Origin: JAXHTH01 sp034211115
GTDB lineage: Bacteria; Planctomycetota; Phycisphaerae; Phycisphaerales; SM1A02
Direction of reading: 5' to 3'
NCBI GenBank assembly: GCA_034211115.1
Contig: JAXHTH010000262.1
Coordinates: 1-8,368, forward strand
Length of the DNA stretch: 8,368 nt
Of the stretch, positions 1-5,772 are shown piece after piece. A program made the translations under genes and the position numbers. The notes below the pieces were generated by a model that saw only the letters and a program-made list of their open reading frames with translations, was not told the origin of the DNA and searched no databases. Every line of letters starts with the position of its first letter. Position 1 is the first letter of the stretch.

Positions 1-155
1 TCCGGCTCGGTCCCCTCCACTGCGGGCGGCGTCGCATCCGTCGCGGCGGGGGCGGTCGTCGGCGGTGCCGTGTCCTGCCCGTCCTCGCCGCCGCACCCGC
101 CGGCGACGAGCAGCGCGATGACGCCGAGAAGCAGGATCAGTGAGCGTGCGTTCAT
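1..155 (-). CDS. Small putative lipoprotein, 3' end outside the window
   Basis: Only the first 51 codons are present; the gene runs off the left edge. The protein begins MNARSLILLLGV and has a hydrophobic stretch (residues 6-18) ending in VAGGC at Cys21, which looks like a lipoprotein signal peptide with a slightly unusual lipobox (Ala at -3). After the cysteine comes a low-complexity linker rich in Thr, Ala, Pro and Glu, as expected for a tether to the membrane. An AAGGAG Shine-Dalgarno sequence sits about 10 nt before the ATG, which supports this start. It lies 73 bp downstream of recX on the same strand with no terminator visible between them, so co-transcription is likely. The function cannot be told from the fragment. 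The reading frame and signal peptide are seen directly; lipidation is inferred. Confidence 0.72.
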   Translation of the reverse strand, partial: MNARSLILLLGVIALLVAGGCGGEDGQDTAPPTTAPAATDATPPAVEGTEP

Positions 156-228
156 CTTTGATGATCTCCTTGCCGGCCTGGCGGGGCGCGATGACATGAT
201 CGCCGATCGATGCCGCCTCCGCCAGCGG

Positions 229-984
229 TCAGGATATGGTGTCCGGGTCAGCGTCCGCGGGCGCGTTCGGTGGCGCTTCCGGGGGCGATTCCGGTAGCGC
301 TTCCGGGGGCTCGTCGTCGGCGATCTTCACCCGCTCGAGGGCGGTGCGGATGGTGTCCATGTCGAATCCGCGCCGGGCGAGGGCGCCGGAGAGCCGCCGC
401 GCCGCCGTCGCCGGCGGGACGCGGCCCATCGTCCGCAGGCGCGTTTCGGCCAGGGCGATCGCTTCCTCGACGGGATCGACATCGGCCAGCGCCTCCTCGG
501 CCACCCGCCGGGCGAGGTCGCCTTCGATGCGCCGCTGCCGCAGCTTCTGGATGATGAGACGCGTCGAGGCCGGCCCGCGGGCGCGGATCTCGCGCGCCAC
601 CGCCCGCGCGAACTCCTCGTCATCCAGCCAGTTGTCGGCGAGCAGCTCATCGACCACCGCGCGGCTGGCCGATTCATCGTGTCCTTTGCGCTTGAGGCGA
701 TCGACAAGCTGGCCGGATGAATAGCCGCGCCGGCCGAGCAGGCGCAGGGCATCCTTGCGCGCGTTGTTGACGGCCAGCACGGCCTCGATCGCGCCGGCGA
801 GTTCATCGGTGAGGATCTCTCCGGCGCGGAGACCGATCGACTCGACATCCGAAGCGCGGAGACGCGCGATGACCCTCCGGCCGACGCGCACGCTGCGCAT
901 GGACGGGTCCGAGGGCAGGGGGCGGATCGTCGTGATCTCCTCCCCGATCGGAAGGGGCTCCGCTGGCGTCTTTTTCGCGGGCAT
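229..984 (-). CDS. recX: Regulatory protein RecX
   Basis: This 251-residue protein matches the RecX family, small all-helical proteins that bind RecA filaments in the cytoplasm and modulate recombination and SOS activity. Recognisable features are a helical core from about residue 73 to 222, with the RecX-like stretches ALRLLGRRGYSSGQL (79-93), VVDELLADNWLDDEEFARA (110-128) and LIIQKLRQRRI (143-153). An N-terminal extension (1-70) and a Pro/Glu/Ala-rich tail (226-251, repeated PPEA-like units) flank the core. The frame stays open far upstream, but that part only translates intergenic repeats, so the ATG at 984 is the sensible start. No Shine-Dalgarno is visible; a -10-like TATCCT lies 7 nt upstream, suggesting a leaderless mRNA. 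No recA is present in the window. The family assignment is from motif recognition. Confidence 0.88.
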   Translation of the reverse strand: MPAKKTPAEPLPIGEEITTIRPLPSDPSMRSVRVGRRVIARLRASDVESIGLRAGEILTDELAGAIEAVLAVNNARKDALRLLGRRGYSSGQLVDRLKRKGHDESASRAVVDELLADNWLDDEEFARAVAREIRARGPASTRLIIQKLRQRRIEGDLARRVAEEALADVDPVEEAIALAETRLRTMGRVPPATAARRLSGALARRGFDMDTIRTALERVKIADDEPPEALPESPPEAPPNAPADADPDTIS

Positions 985-991
985 GGCGATC

Positions 992-997
992 AGGATA
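992..997 (-). promoter_or_regulatory. Candidate -10 element for leaderless recX
   Basis: On the minus strand TATCCT ends 7 nt before the recX ATG, the spacing expected between a -10 box and a transcription start at or next to the first base of the start codon. I see no convincing -35 at 16-18 nt upstream and no ribosome binding site. Prediction only. Confidence 0.4.
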
Positions 998-1040
998 ACG
1001 AGTCGGGAAGTCGCTGCATTTCCGATGTGGGACTTGACAG

Positions 1041-1060
1041 CCGCGGATGCATATCCGCGG
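1041..1060. repeat. 20-nt inverted repeat upstream of recX
   Basis: A perfect 8-bp inverted repeat (CCGCGGAT / ATCCGCGG) surrounds the 4-nt centre GCAT. It starts 57 bp upstream of the recX start codon. There is no T-tract on either side, so it is not an ordinary intrinsic terminator. It could be an operator, an RNA hairpin in a read-through transcript from the TPR gene, or a member of a dispersed repeat family. A TTGACA sequence lies just to its left (1034-1039, plus strand) but has no -10 partner at normal spacing. Confidence 0.6.
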
Positions 1061-1108
1061 GGGCGTGCGGAGTGGTTTGTTCCCGCATCGGCGTGGATCA
1101 AGTCCGCT

Positions 1109-1199
1109 CGACGCGGAGCGTCGCCCCACCGCGCACGACGCGGAGCGTCGTGCCACCATCGCGGAGCGTCGTGCCACCATCGCGGAGCGTCGAGCCACC
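1109..1199. repeat. Cluster of four 18-nt repeats with hairpins
   Basis: Four copies of the core GCGGAGCGTCGNGCCACC start at 1113, 1140, 1161 and 1182. The spacing is 27, 21 and 21 nt. The variable base is C, T, T and A; the first copy also reads CCCC where others read NGCC. The first two copies are preceded by CGAC-like bases and so form hairpins; the second has a perfect 9-bp stem with a GGA loop (1133-1141 with 1145-1153). The cluster sits directly after the stop codon of the TPR gene and before recX. The reading frames through it encode only repetitive WWHDAPR-like peptides, so I treat it as non-coding. It may be a REP-like element or a transcript-end structure; which one is not decided by the sequence. 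Confidence 0.8.
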
Positions 1200-1202
1200 C
1201 CC

Positions 1203-1514
1203 TTAGCCCAGCGAATCGAGGTAGAGACGGATCTCCGATTCGGCCTTCTGGTCTCTGCAGGCAACCGCGCGGGCGAGGCCGGTCTCGAGCGTCTGCTTCG
1301 CCGCCGCCGCGTCGCCGGTCTGCTGCTGCACACGCGCCTTGTGGTAATACGCGTAGCAGTAGTCCGCATCGGCGGCGAGCGTCCGATCGAAGAACGCCAG
1401 CGCGTGGGCCGCATCGCCCGCCTTGGCGTATTCGTGCGCGAGGCTGTACAGGATGAACGGGTCGCCCGGCTCCTGTTCGAGCAACGCCTTGAGCTGACTG
1501 ATGCGATCGGCCAT
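1203..1514 (-). CDS. Small tetratricopeptide-repeat protein
   Basis: The 103-residue protein is almost entirely helical-repeat sequence. About two TPR units can be seen, residues 18-51 (FILYSLAHEYAKAGDAAHAL and following) and 52-85 (AYYHKARVQQQTGDAAAAKQ and following), with the usual small residues and aromatic positions. TPR proteins are protein-binding scaffolds; no enzyme motif, signal peptide or membrane segment is present, so a cytoplasmic adaptor is the simplest reading. GTGGAG at about 9 nt before the ATG is a plausible ribosome binding site and fixes the start. The gene is divergent from the beta-propeller-like gene, with only 46 bp between start codons, and is followed on the same strand by the 18-nt repeat cluster and recX. 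Binding partner unknown. Confidence 0.83.
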   Translation of the reverse strand: MADRISQLKALLEQEPGDPFILYSLAHEYAKAGDAAHALAFFDRTLAADADYCYAYYHKARVQQQTGDAAAAKQTLETGLARAVACRDQKAESEIRLYLDSLG

Positions 1515-1544
1515 GAGAACGCTCCACTTCCGCCTCTGGTCGGG

Positions 1545-1554
1545 ATGGTACCCT
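1545..1554. promoter_or_regulatory. Symmetric candidate bidirectional -10 element
   Basis: The sequence ATGGTACCCT contains TACCCT on the plus strand (1549-1554) and TACCAT on the minus strand (1550 to 1545); the two hexamers share the central TA. The plus hexamer is preceded by TGG, an extended -10 feature, and ends 6 nt before the ATG at 1561. The minus hexamer would start a transcript near 1538, with a leader of about 24 nt containing the GTGGAG site of the TPR gene. No good -35 box is seen on either side. Positional logic supports this; no experiment does. Confidence 0.45.
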
Positions 1555-1560
1555 GAAGGC

Positions 1561-3051
1561 ATGCAGGAATCCCCGGCGATGCGAAGCACGCGTTGCCTCA
1601 TCTCCATGCTTTGTCTCGGCGTCATCGCGGTGATGGGACCGGGCTGCGCCGGACCGGTCCGCCGACCGGCCAGAGAATCGCCCGCCCCGGTGCTCCGCAT
1701 CACCGATCACGTCGGCGGCCGGCACGAGCGGATGCTCTTCCGCGAAGGGCTGTGGTACCAGAGCTGCGGCCACGAGCTGCTCGTTCTGGAACGCGCCGAC
1801 GGATCCACCATCGCCCGTGTCGCGCCCGGTCGGCACCTCGGGCCCGTCCGGAGGCTCGCCCCGATCACGGACATGCTCATCCACGGGGATCGCCTGTTGC
1901 TCGTTCTCGAGGATGACGGCGTCGCCGAGCTGTCGCTGGCCGACCCGCGCGGGCCGGTCATCAGCGACATCATCGAGGCCGAGCGCCTCGGCATTCGCCC
2001 GCGACGCCTGAGCGTCGCCGCGGGGGAGGTCTACATCTCGGGCGTCGGTGGGATCGCCCGCCTCTCCGACGGCGAGATCGTCTTCCGCCGCGAAGGCGAC
2101 ATCGGGCGGGTCGTCACGAGCAACTGGGGGCTGGTGACCACGATCGGCCGGCGGATCCATCGCCTGCGCGATGGCGAATACATCGGCTCGGCCAGCGCGC
2201 TGATCCCGCTTCCCGCCGGTTCGTCTCTGCCCGGGTCGCTGGCGTTCATCCGCCGCGGCGAGCAGCGCACGTCCATCGGGCTCATGCACGGCGATCTGCG
2301 CGAGGTCGACGCCCGCAAAGCCACCGTCGCGCTGGATTCGCCCCTCCATCGGCTGCGCATCTTCGGCGATCGGATGTGGGTCGTCGCCGGCGAGGCGATC
2401 CGGGTTTACGAGATGCGCGGCGACGCGCTGAAGACCGCGATGACCATCCCCGTTGCCGGCGCGCGCGATCTGCGCATCATCGACGAGAGCCATCTGGCGA
2501 TCTCCGGCACGTTCGGCCGGGGCATCCGGCGCCTGCGCGCCGATGCCACCGGGCCGGGCGGCGCATGGGTGCATCTTCATCGCGAGCCGAGCGCCCTCAC
2601 CCGGGCGGATTTCGACGGCCGGCACGTCCTCGCGGGCGGCGCGCAGGGCGCGTGGCTCTATCGGCTGGGATCTGGTGCGAGGCCGGTCGATGAAGACGCG
2701 CCGACGGAATCGACGCCGCAGCGCGGGGCCGTCACCGTCGGCGCCACGGCGCTCATCGACGACGACAATCGGCGGTTGATGATCTCCACCTCGGAGGGCG
2801 AGTTCGTTCACGCCGAGCCGGTCGGGGCGACGCTTCACTGCGTTGCCGCCGTCGACGGGCGGTTCTGGGTCGGCCACGACCGGGGCATCACCGTCCTGAG
2901 AGGCGGGCCGCGCGACCCGGCCGCCGTGATCGGCCGCCTGCGCCTCGACGGGCCGGTGTGCTTCATCTTTCCCCTCCTGGAGGGAGGCGGCGCGGCGTGG
3001 GTCAGCGAATTCGGCGGACTCGGCGTCGCGCGTTTGGACGAACCCGATTGA
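1561..3051 (+). CDS. Predicted exported beta-propeller-like protein
   Basis: This 496-residue protein starts with a signal peptide: a basic n-region up to about residue 11, a hydrophobic core (12-26), then GPGC at Cys29. The cysteine suggests a lipoprotein, but the residue at -3 is Gly, so cleavage by signal peptidase I is also possible. The rest is rich in short beta-strand segments alternating with loops, for example LLVLEDDGVAELSLADP, RLSVAAGEVYISGVGGIARL, MWVVAGEAIRVYEM and DGRFWVGHDRGITVLRGG, a pattern typical of beta-propellers. No catalytic motif is recognised. An in-frame ATG at 1579 has AGGA about 10 nt upstream and is an alternative start, but a -10-like TACCCT ending exactly 6 nt before 1561 favours a leaderless start there. 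It probably shares a transcript with the next gene, 34 bp downstream. The fold is inferred by eye. Confidence 0.72.
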   Translation: MQESPAMRSTRCLISMLCLGVIAVMGPGCAGPVRRPARESPAPVLRITDHVGGRHERMLFREGLWYQSCGHELLVLERADGSTIARVAPGRHLGPVRRLAPITDMLIHGDRLLLVLEDDGVAELSLADPRGPVISDIIEAERLGIRPRRLSVAAGEVYISGVGGIARLSDGEIVFRREGDIGRVVTSNWGLVTTIGRRIHRLRDGEYIGSASALIPLPAGSSLPGSLAFIRRGEQRTSIGLMHGDLREVDARKATVALDSPLHRLRIFGDRMWVVAGEAIRVYEMRGDALKTAMTIPVAGARDLRIIDESHLAISGTFGRGIRRLRADATGPGGAWVHLHREPSALTRADFDGRHVLAGGAQGAWLYRLGSGARPVDEDAPTESTPQRGAVTVGATALIDDDNRRLMISTSEGEFVHAEPVGATLHCVAAVDGRFWVGHDRGITVLRGGPRDPAAVIGRLRLDGPVCFIFPLLEGGGAAWVSEFGGLGVARLDEPD

Positions 3052-3085
3052 ACGCGATCCGTACCGGTAAGGGCGGGAATCGCGC

Positions 3086-4135
3086 GTGCCGGATGATTCG
3101 ATGACACATCACGACGGGAACGGGGCGCCGAGGAAGGGGCGGCGCACGCTCGTTGTTGTTCTCAGATTCTGGACGCGTGTCGCCGTGCTCGGCCTTGCCG
3201 GGGCGATCGTCATCGGTCATCTGGGTGGTGTGTGGTCGCCTTTCGATCTGGCGGCGCACTTCCAGGTTCAGTACTTCATCGCGGCAGCGGCCGGTGTCGT
3301 TCTGTGCCTGCTTCTGCGCAGCCGGCGGTGGGCGATCCTCCCCGGACTGTGTCTGATCGTGACGGGATGGCAGGTGCTGCCGTGGTATGTCCCGTCGGGT
3401 TCGACGGCGGTCGAGGCGCGCGCCTCCGCTTCGACCGGGTCGGCGATCCGAATCCTGCTCGCCAACGTGCGCACGACGAACCGCCGACACGAAGCGGTCA
3501 TCGCGCTGATCGATCGATGGCGGCCCGATGTCGTCGTGCTGCAGGAGGTGAACGCGCGCTGGCTGGAGGCGATGGAGCCGATCCGCGCGCGCCTGCCGCA
3601 TGCCGTCACCGCGCCCCGGCCGGACAACTTCGGCGTCGCGGTCTACAGCCGCCGGCCGCTGGAAGGGGCGCGGACGGTCTATCTCGGTCCGGCCGAGGTT
3701 GACACGATCATCGGCGTGCTGAACATCGACGGCGCGCGGGCGACGCTCATCGCCAGCCATCCGGTCCCGCCGATCGGTCGGCGTAACGCGGCCCTGCGCG
3801 ATGCCCAGCTCGAGGCGATCGCGGAGACGGTCGCCGGCCTGCGCGGGCCGGTCCTGGTCGTGGGTGATCTGAACGCGACGATGTGGTCGGCGCCGTTTGA
3901 ACGGCTCATCGAAGAGACGGGTCTGCGCAACGCTCGGCGGGGGTTCGGGATTCTGCCGAGCTGGCCGGCCGCGCTGCCGGCCTTCGCGCGAATCCCCATC
4001 GATCATTGCCTCTGCAGCGGCGACATCGAGGTCAAAAACTGCCTGCTGGGCGAGCCGACGGGCTCGGATCATCGGCCGGTCGTCGTCGATCTCATCCTGC
4101 CTGCCGCCTCGGAAGACGGTTCGGTCGGGCCGTGA
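3086..4135 (+). CDS. Membrane-anchored endonuclease/exonuclease/phosphatase-fold protein
   Basis: The 349-residue protein has three hydrophobic segments (about 22-46, 61-78 and 82-101) and then a domain of the endonuclease/exonuclease/phosphatase (EEP) superfamily, metal-dependent phosphodiesterases acting on nucleic acids or phospho-lipids and sugars. The family motifs are in order: LANVR with Asn127, VVLQEV with metal-binding Glu154, ASHPVPP with His225, VVGDLNAT with Asp261 and Asn263, IDHCL with Asp306, and GSDHRPV with Asp328 and His329. All catalytic positions look intact, so it is probably active. An odd number of membrane segments would place the domain outside the cytoplasm if the N-terminus is inside. 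The substrate is unknown. The start is uncertain: GTG at 3086 or ATG at 3101, neither with a strong ribosome binding site. It follows the beta-propeller-like gene closely. Confidence 0.86.
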   Translation: MPDDSMTHHDGNGAPRKGRRTLVVVLRFWTRVAVLGLAGAIVIGHLGGVWSPFDLAAHFQVQYFIAAAAGVVLCLLLRSRRWAILPGLCLIVTGWQVLPWYVPSGSTAVEARASASTGSAIRILLANVRTTNRRHEAVIALIDRWRPDVVVLQEVNARWLEAMEPIRARLPHAVTAPRPDNFGVAVYSRRPLEGARTVYLGPAEVDTIIGVLNIDGARATLIASHPVPPIGRRNAALRDAQLEAIAETVAGLRGPVLVVGDLNATMWSAPFERLIEETGLRNARRGFGILPSWPAALPAFARIPIDHCLCSGDIEVKNCLLGEPTGSDHRPVVVDLILPAASEDGSVGP

Positions 4136-4154
4136 GGAATGCGTCGGGGGGACA

Positions 4155-4186
4155 TTGGCACCTTGTCACATTGGCACATGGTCACA
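4155..4186. repeat. Four tandem 8-nt units, TTGGCACA-like
   Basis: The units are TTGGCACC, TTGTCACA, TTGGCACA and TGGTCACA, contiguous. They lie 19 bp past the stop codon of the EEP-fold gene, in the 219-bp spacer before the convergent nth gene. The spacer has no other ORF that looks coding and no clear intrinsic terminator on either strand; its base composition is noticeably less GC-biased around this repeat. Confidence 0.75.
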
Positions 4187-4328
4187 GGAGTGTGGGGCGG
4201 ACGTCGGGACGGTCTTGCGTTTGCACGACCTTCCGTTTTGCGGCACGTTGTGGCACCGCCCGGCGCGCAATCCCGGACCCCATCACGCGCAACACGCGGG
4301 CAGGCCGCGTCGCGAAACCGCAGCCGCC

Positions 4329-4356
4329 CCTCATCAATCATCACTCATCGCTCATC
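4329..4356. repeat. Four tandem 7-nt units overlapping the nth stop codon
   Basis: Read on the minus strand the units are GATGAGC, GATGAGT, GATGATT and GATGAGG. The first unit in that direction overlaps the last two bases of the nth stop codon, so the repeat begins at the very end of the gene and continues into the spacer. Each unit contains TGA or ATGA, giving additional stop codons in several frames. Confidence 0.75.
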
Positions 4357-5068
4357 ACTTCCCCCTCCTCGCCTTCGCGTTCGAGCAGAAGCGCTGGCAC
4401 AGCGGATGCTCGGCGCACAGCGCGCCGCGGGCCTTGCAGACGTAGCGGCCGTGGAAGATGAGCATGTGGCTGAGCTGTGTCCAGTGCGGTCGCGGGAAGA
4501 GAGCCATCAGGTCGAGTTCGATCTTCTTCGGGTCTTTCTCTTTCGTCAGGCCGAAACGCCCGCCGACGCGGACGACGTGGGTGTCGACGACGACGCCTTC
4601 GTTGATGCCATACGCGTTGCCGAGGACGACGTTGGCGGTCTTGCGGGCCACGCCGCGCAGGGTGAGCAGTTCTTCCATCGTGCGGGGCACCTCGCCGTCG
4701 AACTGCCCGGCGATCGCGGTCATCGCGGCGTGGATCGCCCTGGCCTTGTTGCGGAAGAGGCCGATCGTCTTGATGTAACTCTCGATCTTCTGTGGCGCGG
4801 CGGCGGCGTAATCGGCGGGGGTCGGAAACGCCTTGAACAGCCTGGGCGTCGCCTTGTTCACCCCCACGTCCGTCGCCTGCGCCGAGAGGATCGTCGCCGC
4901 GAGCAGCTCGTGCGGATTCGTGAAGTCCAGCTCGCAGTGCGCGTGGGGATAGTGTTCGTAAAGGCCGTCGAGGATCCGCTTCGCCCGCGATTTCTCGCGG
5001 CGGCTCTTTTCCGGCAGCTTCCATTTGCGTTTGCTCGTCGGCGCGGCGGCGGTGGGTGAGGTCGTCAT
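4355..5068 (-). CDS. nth: Endonuclease III, DNA glycosylase/AP lyase
   Basis: The 237-residue protein is a clear endonuclease III, a base-excision repair enzyme that removes oxidised pyrimidines and cleaves the abasic site. Visible features are the LSAQATD motif (61-67), the helix-hairpin-helix LRGVARKTANVVLG (137-150) with catalytic Lys143, and VDTHVVRV with catalytic Asp162. Four C-terminal cysteines (211, 218, 224, 228) should hold a 4Fe-4S cluster, but their spacing is C-X6-C-X5-C-X3-C instead of the usual C-X6-C-X2-C-X5-C. A basic N-terminal extension of about 25 residues is longer than in the E. coli enzyme. The start ATG overlaps the stop codon of the upstream membrane-protein gene (ATGA), implying translational coupling, so expression probably depends on the promoter near 5710. 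Confidence 0.95.
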   Translation of the reverse strand: MTTSPTAAAPTSKRKWKLPEKSRREKSRAKRILDGLYEHYPHAHCELDFTNPHELLAATILSAQATDVGVNKATPRLFKAFPTPADYAAAAPQKIESYIKTIGLFRNKARAIHAAMTAIAGQFDGEVPRTMEELLTLRGVARKTANVVLGNAYGINEGVVVDTHVVRVGGRFGLTKEKDPKKIELDLMALFPRPHWTQLSHMLIFHGRYVCKARGALCAEHPLCQRFCSNAKARRGK

Positions 5069-5670
5069 GATTCAAGCAGCCTGGGAGGTTCGAGGAACGA
5101 ATCGCGGCGATCGGGCGCCGGGGTGAGGGCGACGGCGGAAGCGCCGGCCGCGATCAGCAGCAGCAGCAGGTTCAGCCGGAGGATCGCATCGGCGGTGGGA
5201 TGGCAGGCGTTGAAGGCGCGGCGGTGCTCGGCCGCCTCCTCGATCCGGCCCGCCTCCGCCGCCGACCAGAACAACCGCAGCTCGCGGTTCATCTCCGGCG
5301 CGACCATCGTCGCGTGATACGCGAACAGGCCGGCCGCGATCACGAGCGCCGCGGCGCGGAGGATGTTCGACAGCCGCCTGAACGGCACGCGGAAGAAGAC
5401 GAACTGCGCGATGAGCGCGAGCACCGTGATCGGGGCCGCGATGAACTGGAGCACATCGACGAGAAAGAAGACGCCTTCCATGATGTGGCCCGCGGCCAGG
5501 CGCGGATGCTCGTCGACGGGATAGGCCGCGTATCGCTGAAGCTCCAGCGGCATCGCGTCGAGCGTGCCGAACACGTTCATCGCGGCCACCCCGGCGCTGA
5601 TCAGCGCGGCGCTCCAGACGATGAGGGCGAGCCAGTAGAGGGCGTTGACGATCCTGAAATAGCCGATCAT
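5065..5670 (-). CDS. Four-helix integral membrane protein, unknown function
   Basis: The 201-residue protein has four hydrophobic segments at about 9-32, 65-92, 101-121 and 163-183. A short loop between the first two holds YPVDEHPRLAAGHIMEG, and the longer loop 122-162 is charged (EMNRELRLFW, RIEEAAEHRRAF). The size and layout recall small four-helix membrane families such as DUF4149, but I cannot confirm that. In-frame ATGs also exist at 5685 and 5709; I chose 5670 because GGAG lies 6 nt upstream of it, and because a -10-like TACGAT at 5713-5708 would start transcription after the 5709 ATG. It overlaps nth by 4 nt and both are probably made from one mRNA. No link between its function and DNA repair can be read from the sequence. 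Confidence 0.78.
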   Translation of the reverse strand: MIGYFRIVNALYWLALIVWSAALISAGVAAMNVFGTLDAMPLELQRYAAYPVDEHPRLAAGHIMEGVFFLVDVLQFIAAPITVLALIAQFVFFRVPFRRLSNILRAAALVIAAGLFAYHATMVAPEMNRELRLFWSAAEAGRIEEAAEHRRAFNACHPTADAILRLNLLLLLIAAGASAVALTPAPDRRDSFLEPPRLLES

Positions 5671-5707
5671 CAGGGGCTCCGGCATTGTGCGGGGAGGGGC
5701 CGGTCGC

Positions 5708-5713
5708 ATCGTA
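5708..5713 (-). promoter_or_regulatory. Candidate -10 for the membrane protein-nth operon
   Basis: TACGAT on the minus strand would start transcription near 5701 and give a leader of about 31 nt that contains the GGAG ribosome binding site used by the ATG at 5670. No -35 box of good quality is seen. Low-confidence prediction. Confidence 0.3.
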
Positions 5714-5737
5714 CCCGCCCGCCGCCGGTTGCGGCGC

Positions 5738-5766
5738 TTGGCGAAGACGGGGCCCGACGGTAGGTT
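5738..5766 (+). promoter_or_regulatory. Candidate promoter for the isomerase-like gene
   Basis: TTGGCG (5738-5743, 4 of 6 matches to the TTGACA consensus) and TAGGTT (5761-5766) are separated by exactly 17 nt. TAGGTT ends 6 nt before the ATG at 5773, so the transcript would begin at the start codon itself. This is the only site in the window where both boxes can be seen at ideal spacing. Confidence 0.45.
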
Positions 5767-5772
5767 GCGCGA

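Noticed and set aside
1034..1039. A perfect TTGACA, as a -35 box on the plus strand
   Set aside because: No -10-like hexamer lies 16-18 nt downstream, and the nearest plus-strand gene starts more than 500 bp away.
1109..1199. A possible CRISPR array
   Set aside because: Repeats are 18 nt with 3-9 nt between them and no unique spacers of normal length, and no cas genes are nearby.
229..2877. A very long minus-strand open frame (882 codons) that contains recX
   Set aside because: Upstream of 984 it translates intergenic repeats and the antisense of the beta-propeller-like gene, giving low-complexity Arg/Ala/Asp-rich sequence. Such open antisense frames are expected at this GC content.
3002..4072. 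A 356-codon minus-strand frame opposite the EEP-fold gene
   Set aside because: The plus strand encodes all EEP catalytic motifs in order; the antisense product is an Arg/Asp/Pro-rich shadow without a recognisable domain.
4139..5059. A 306-codon plus-strand frame opposite nth
   Set aside because: The minus strand carries a complete endonuclease III with catalytic residues; the plus frame also crosses the simple repeats of the spacer.
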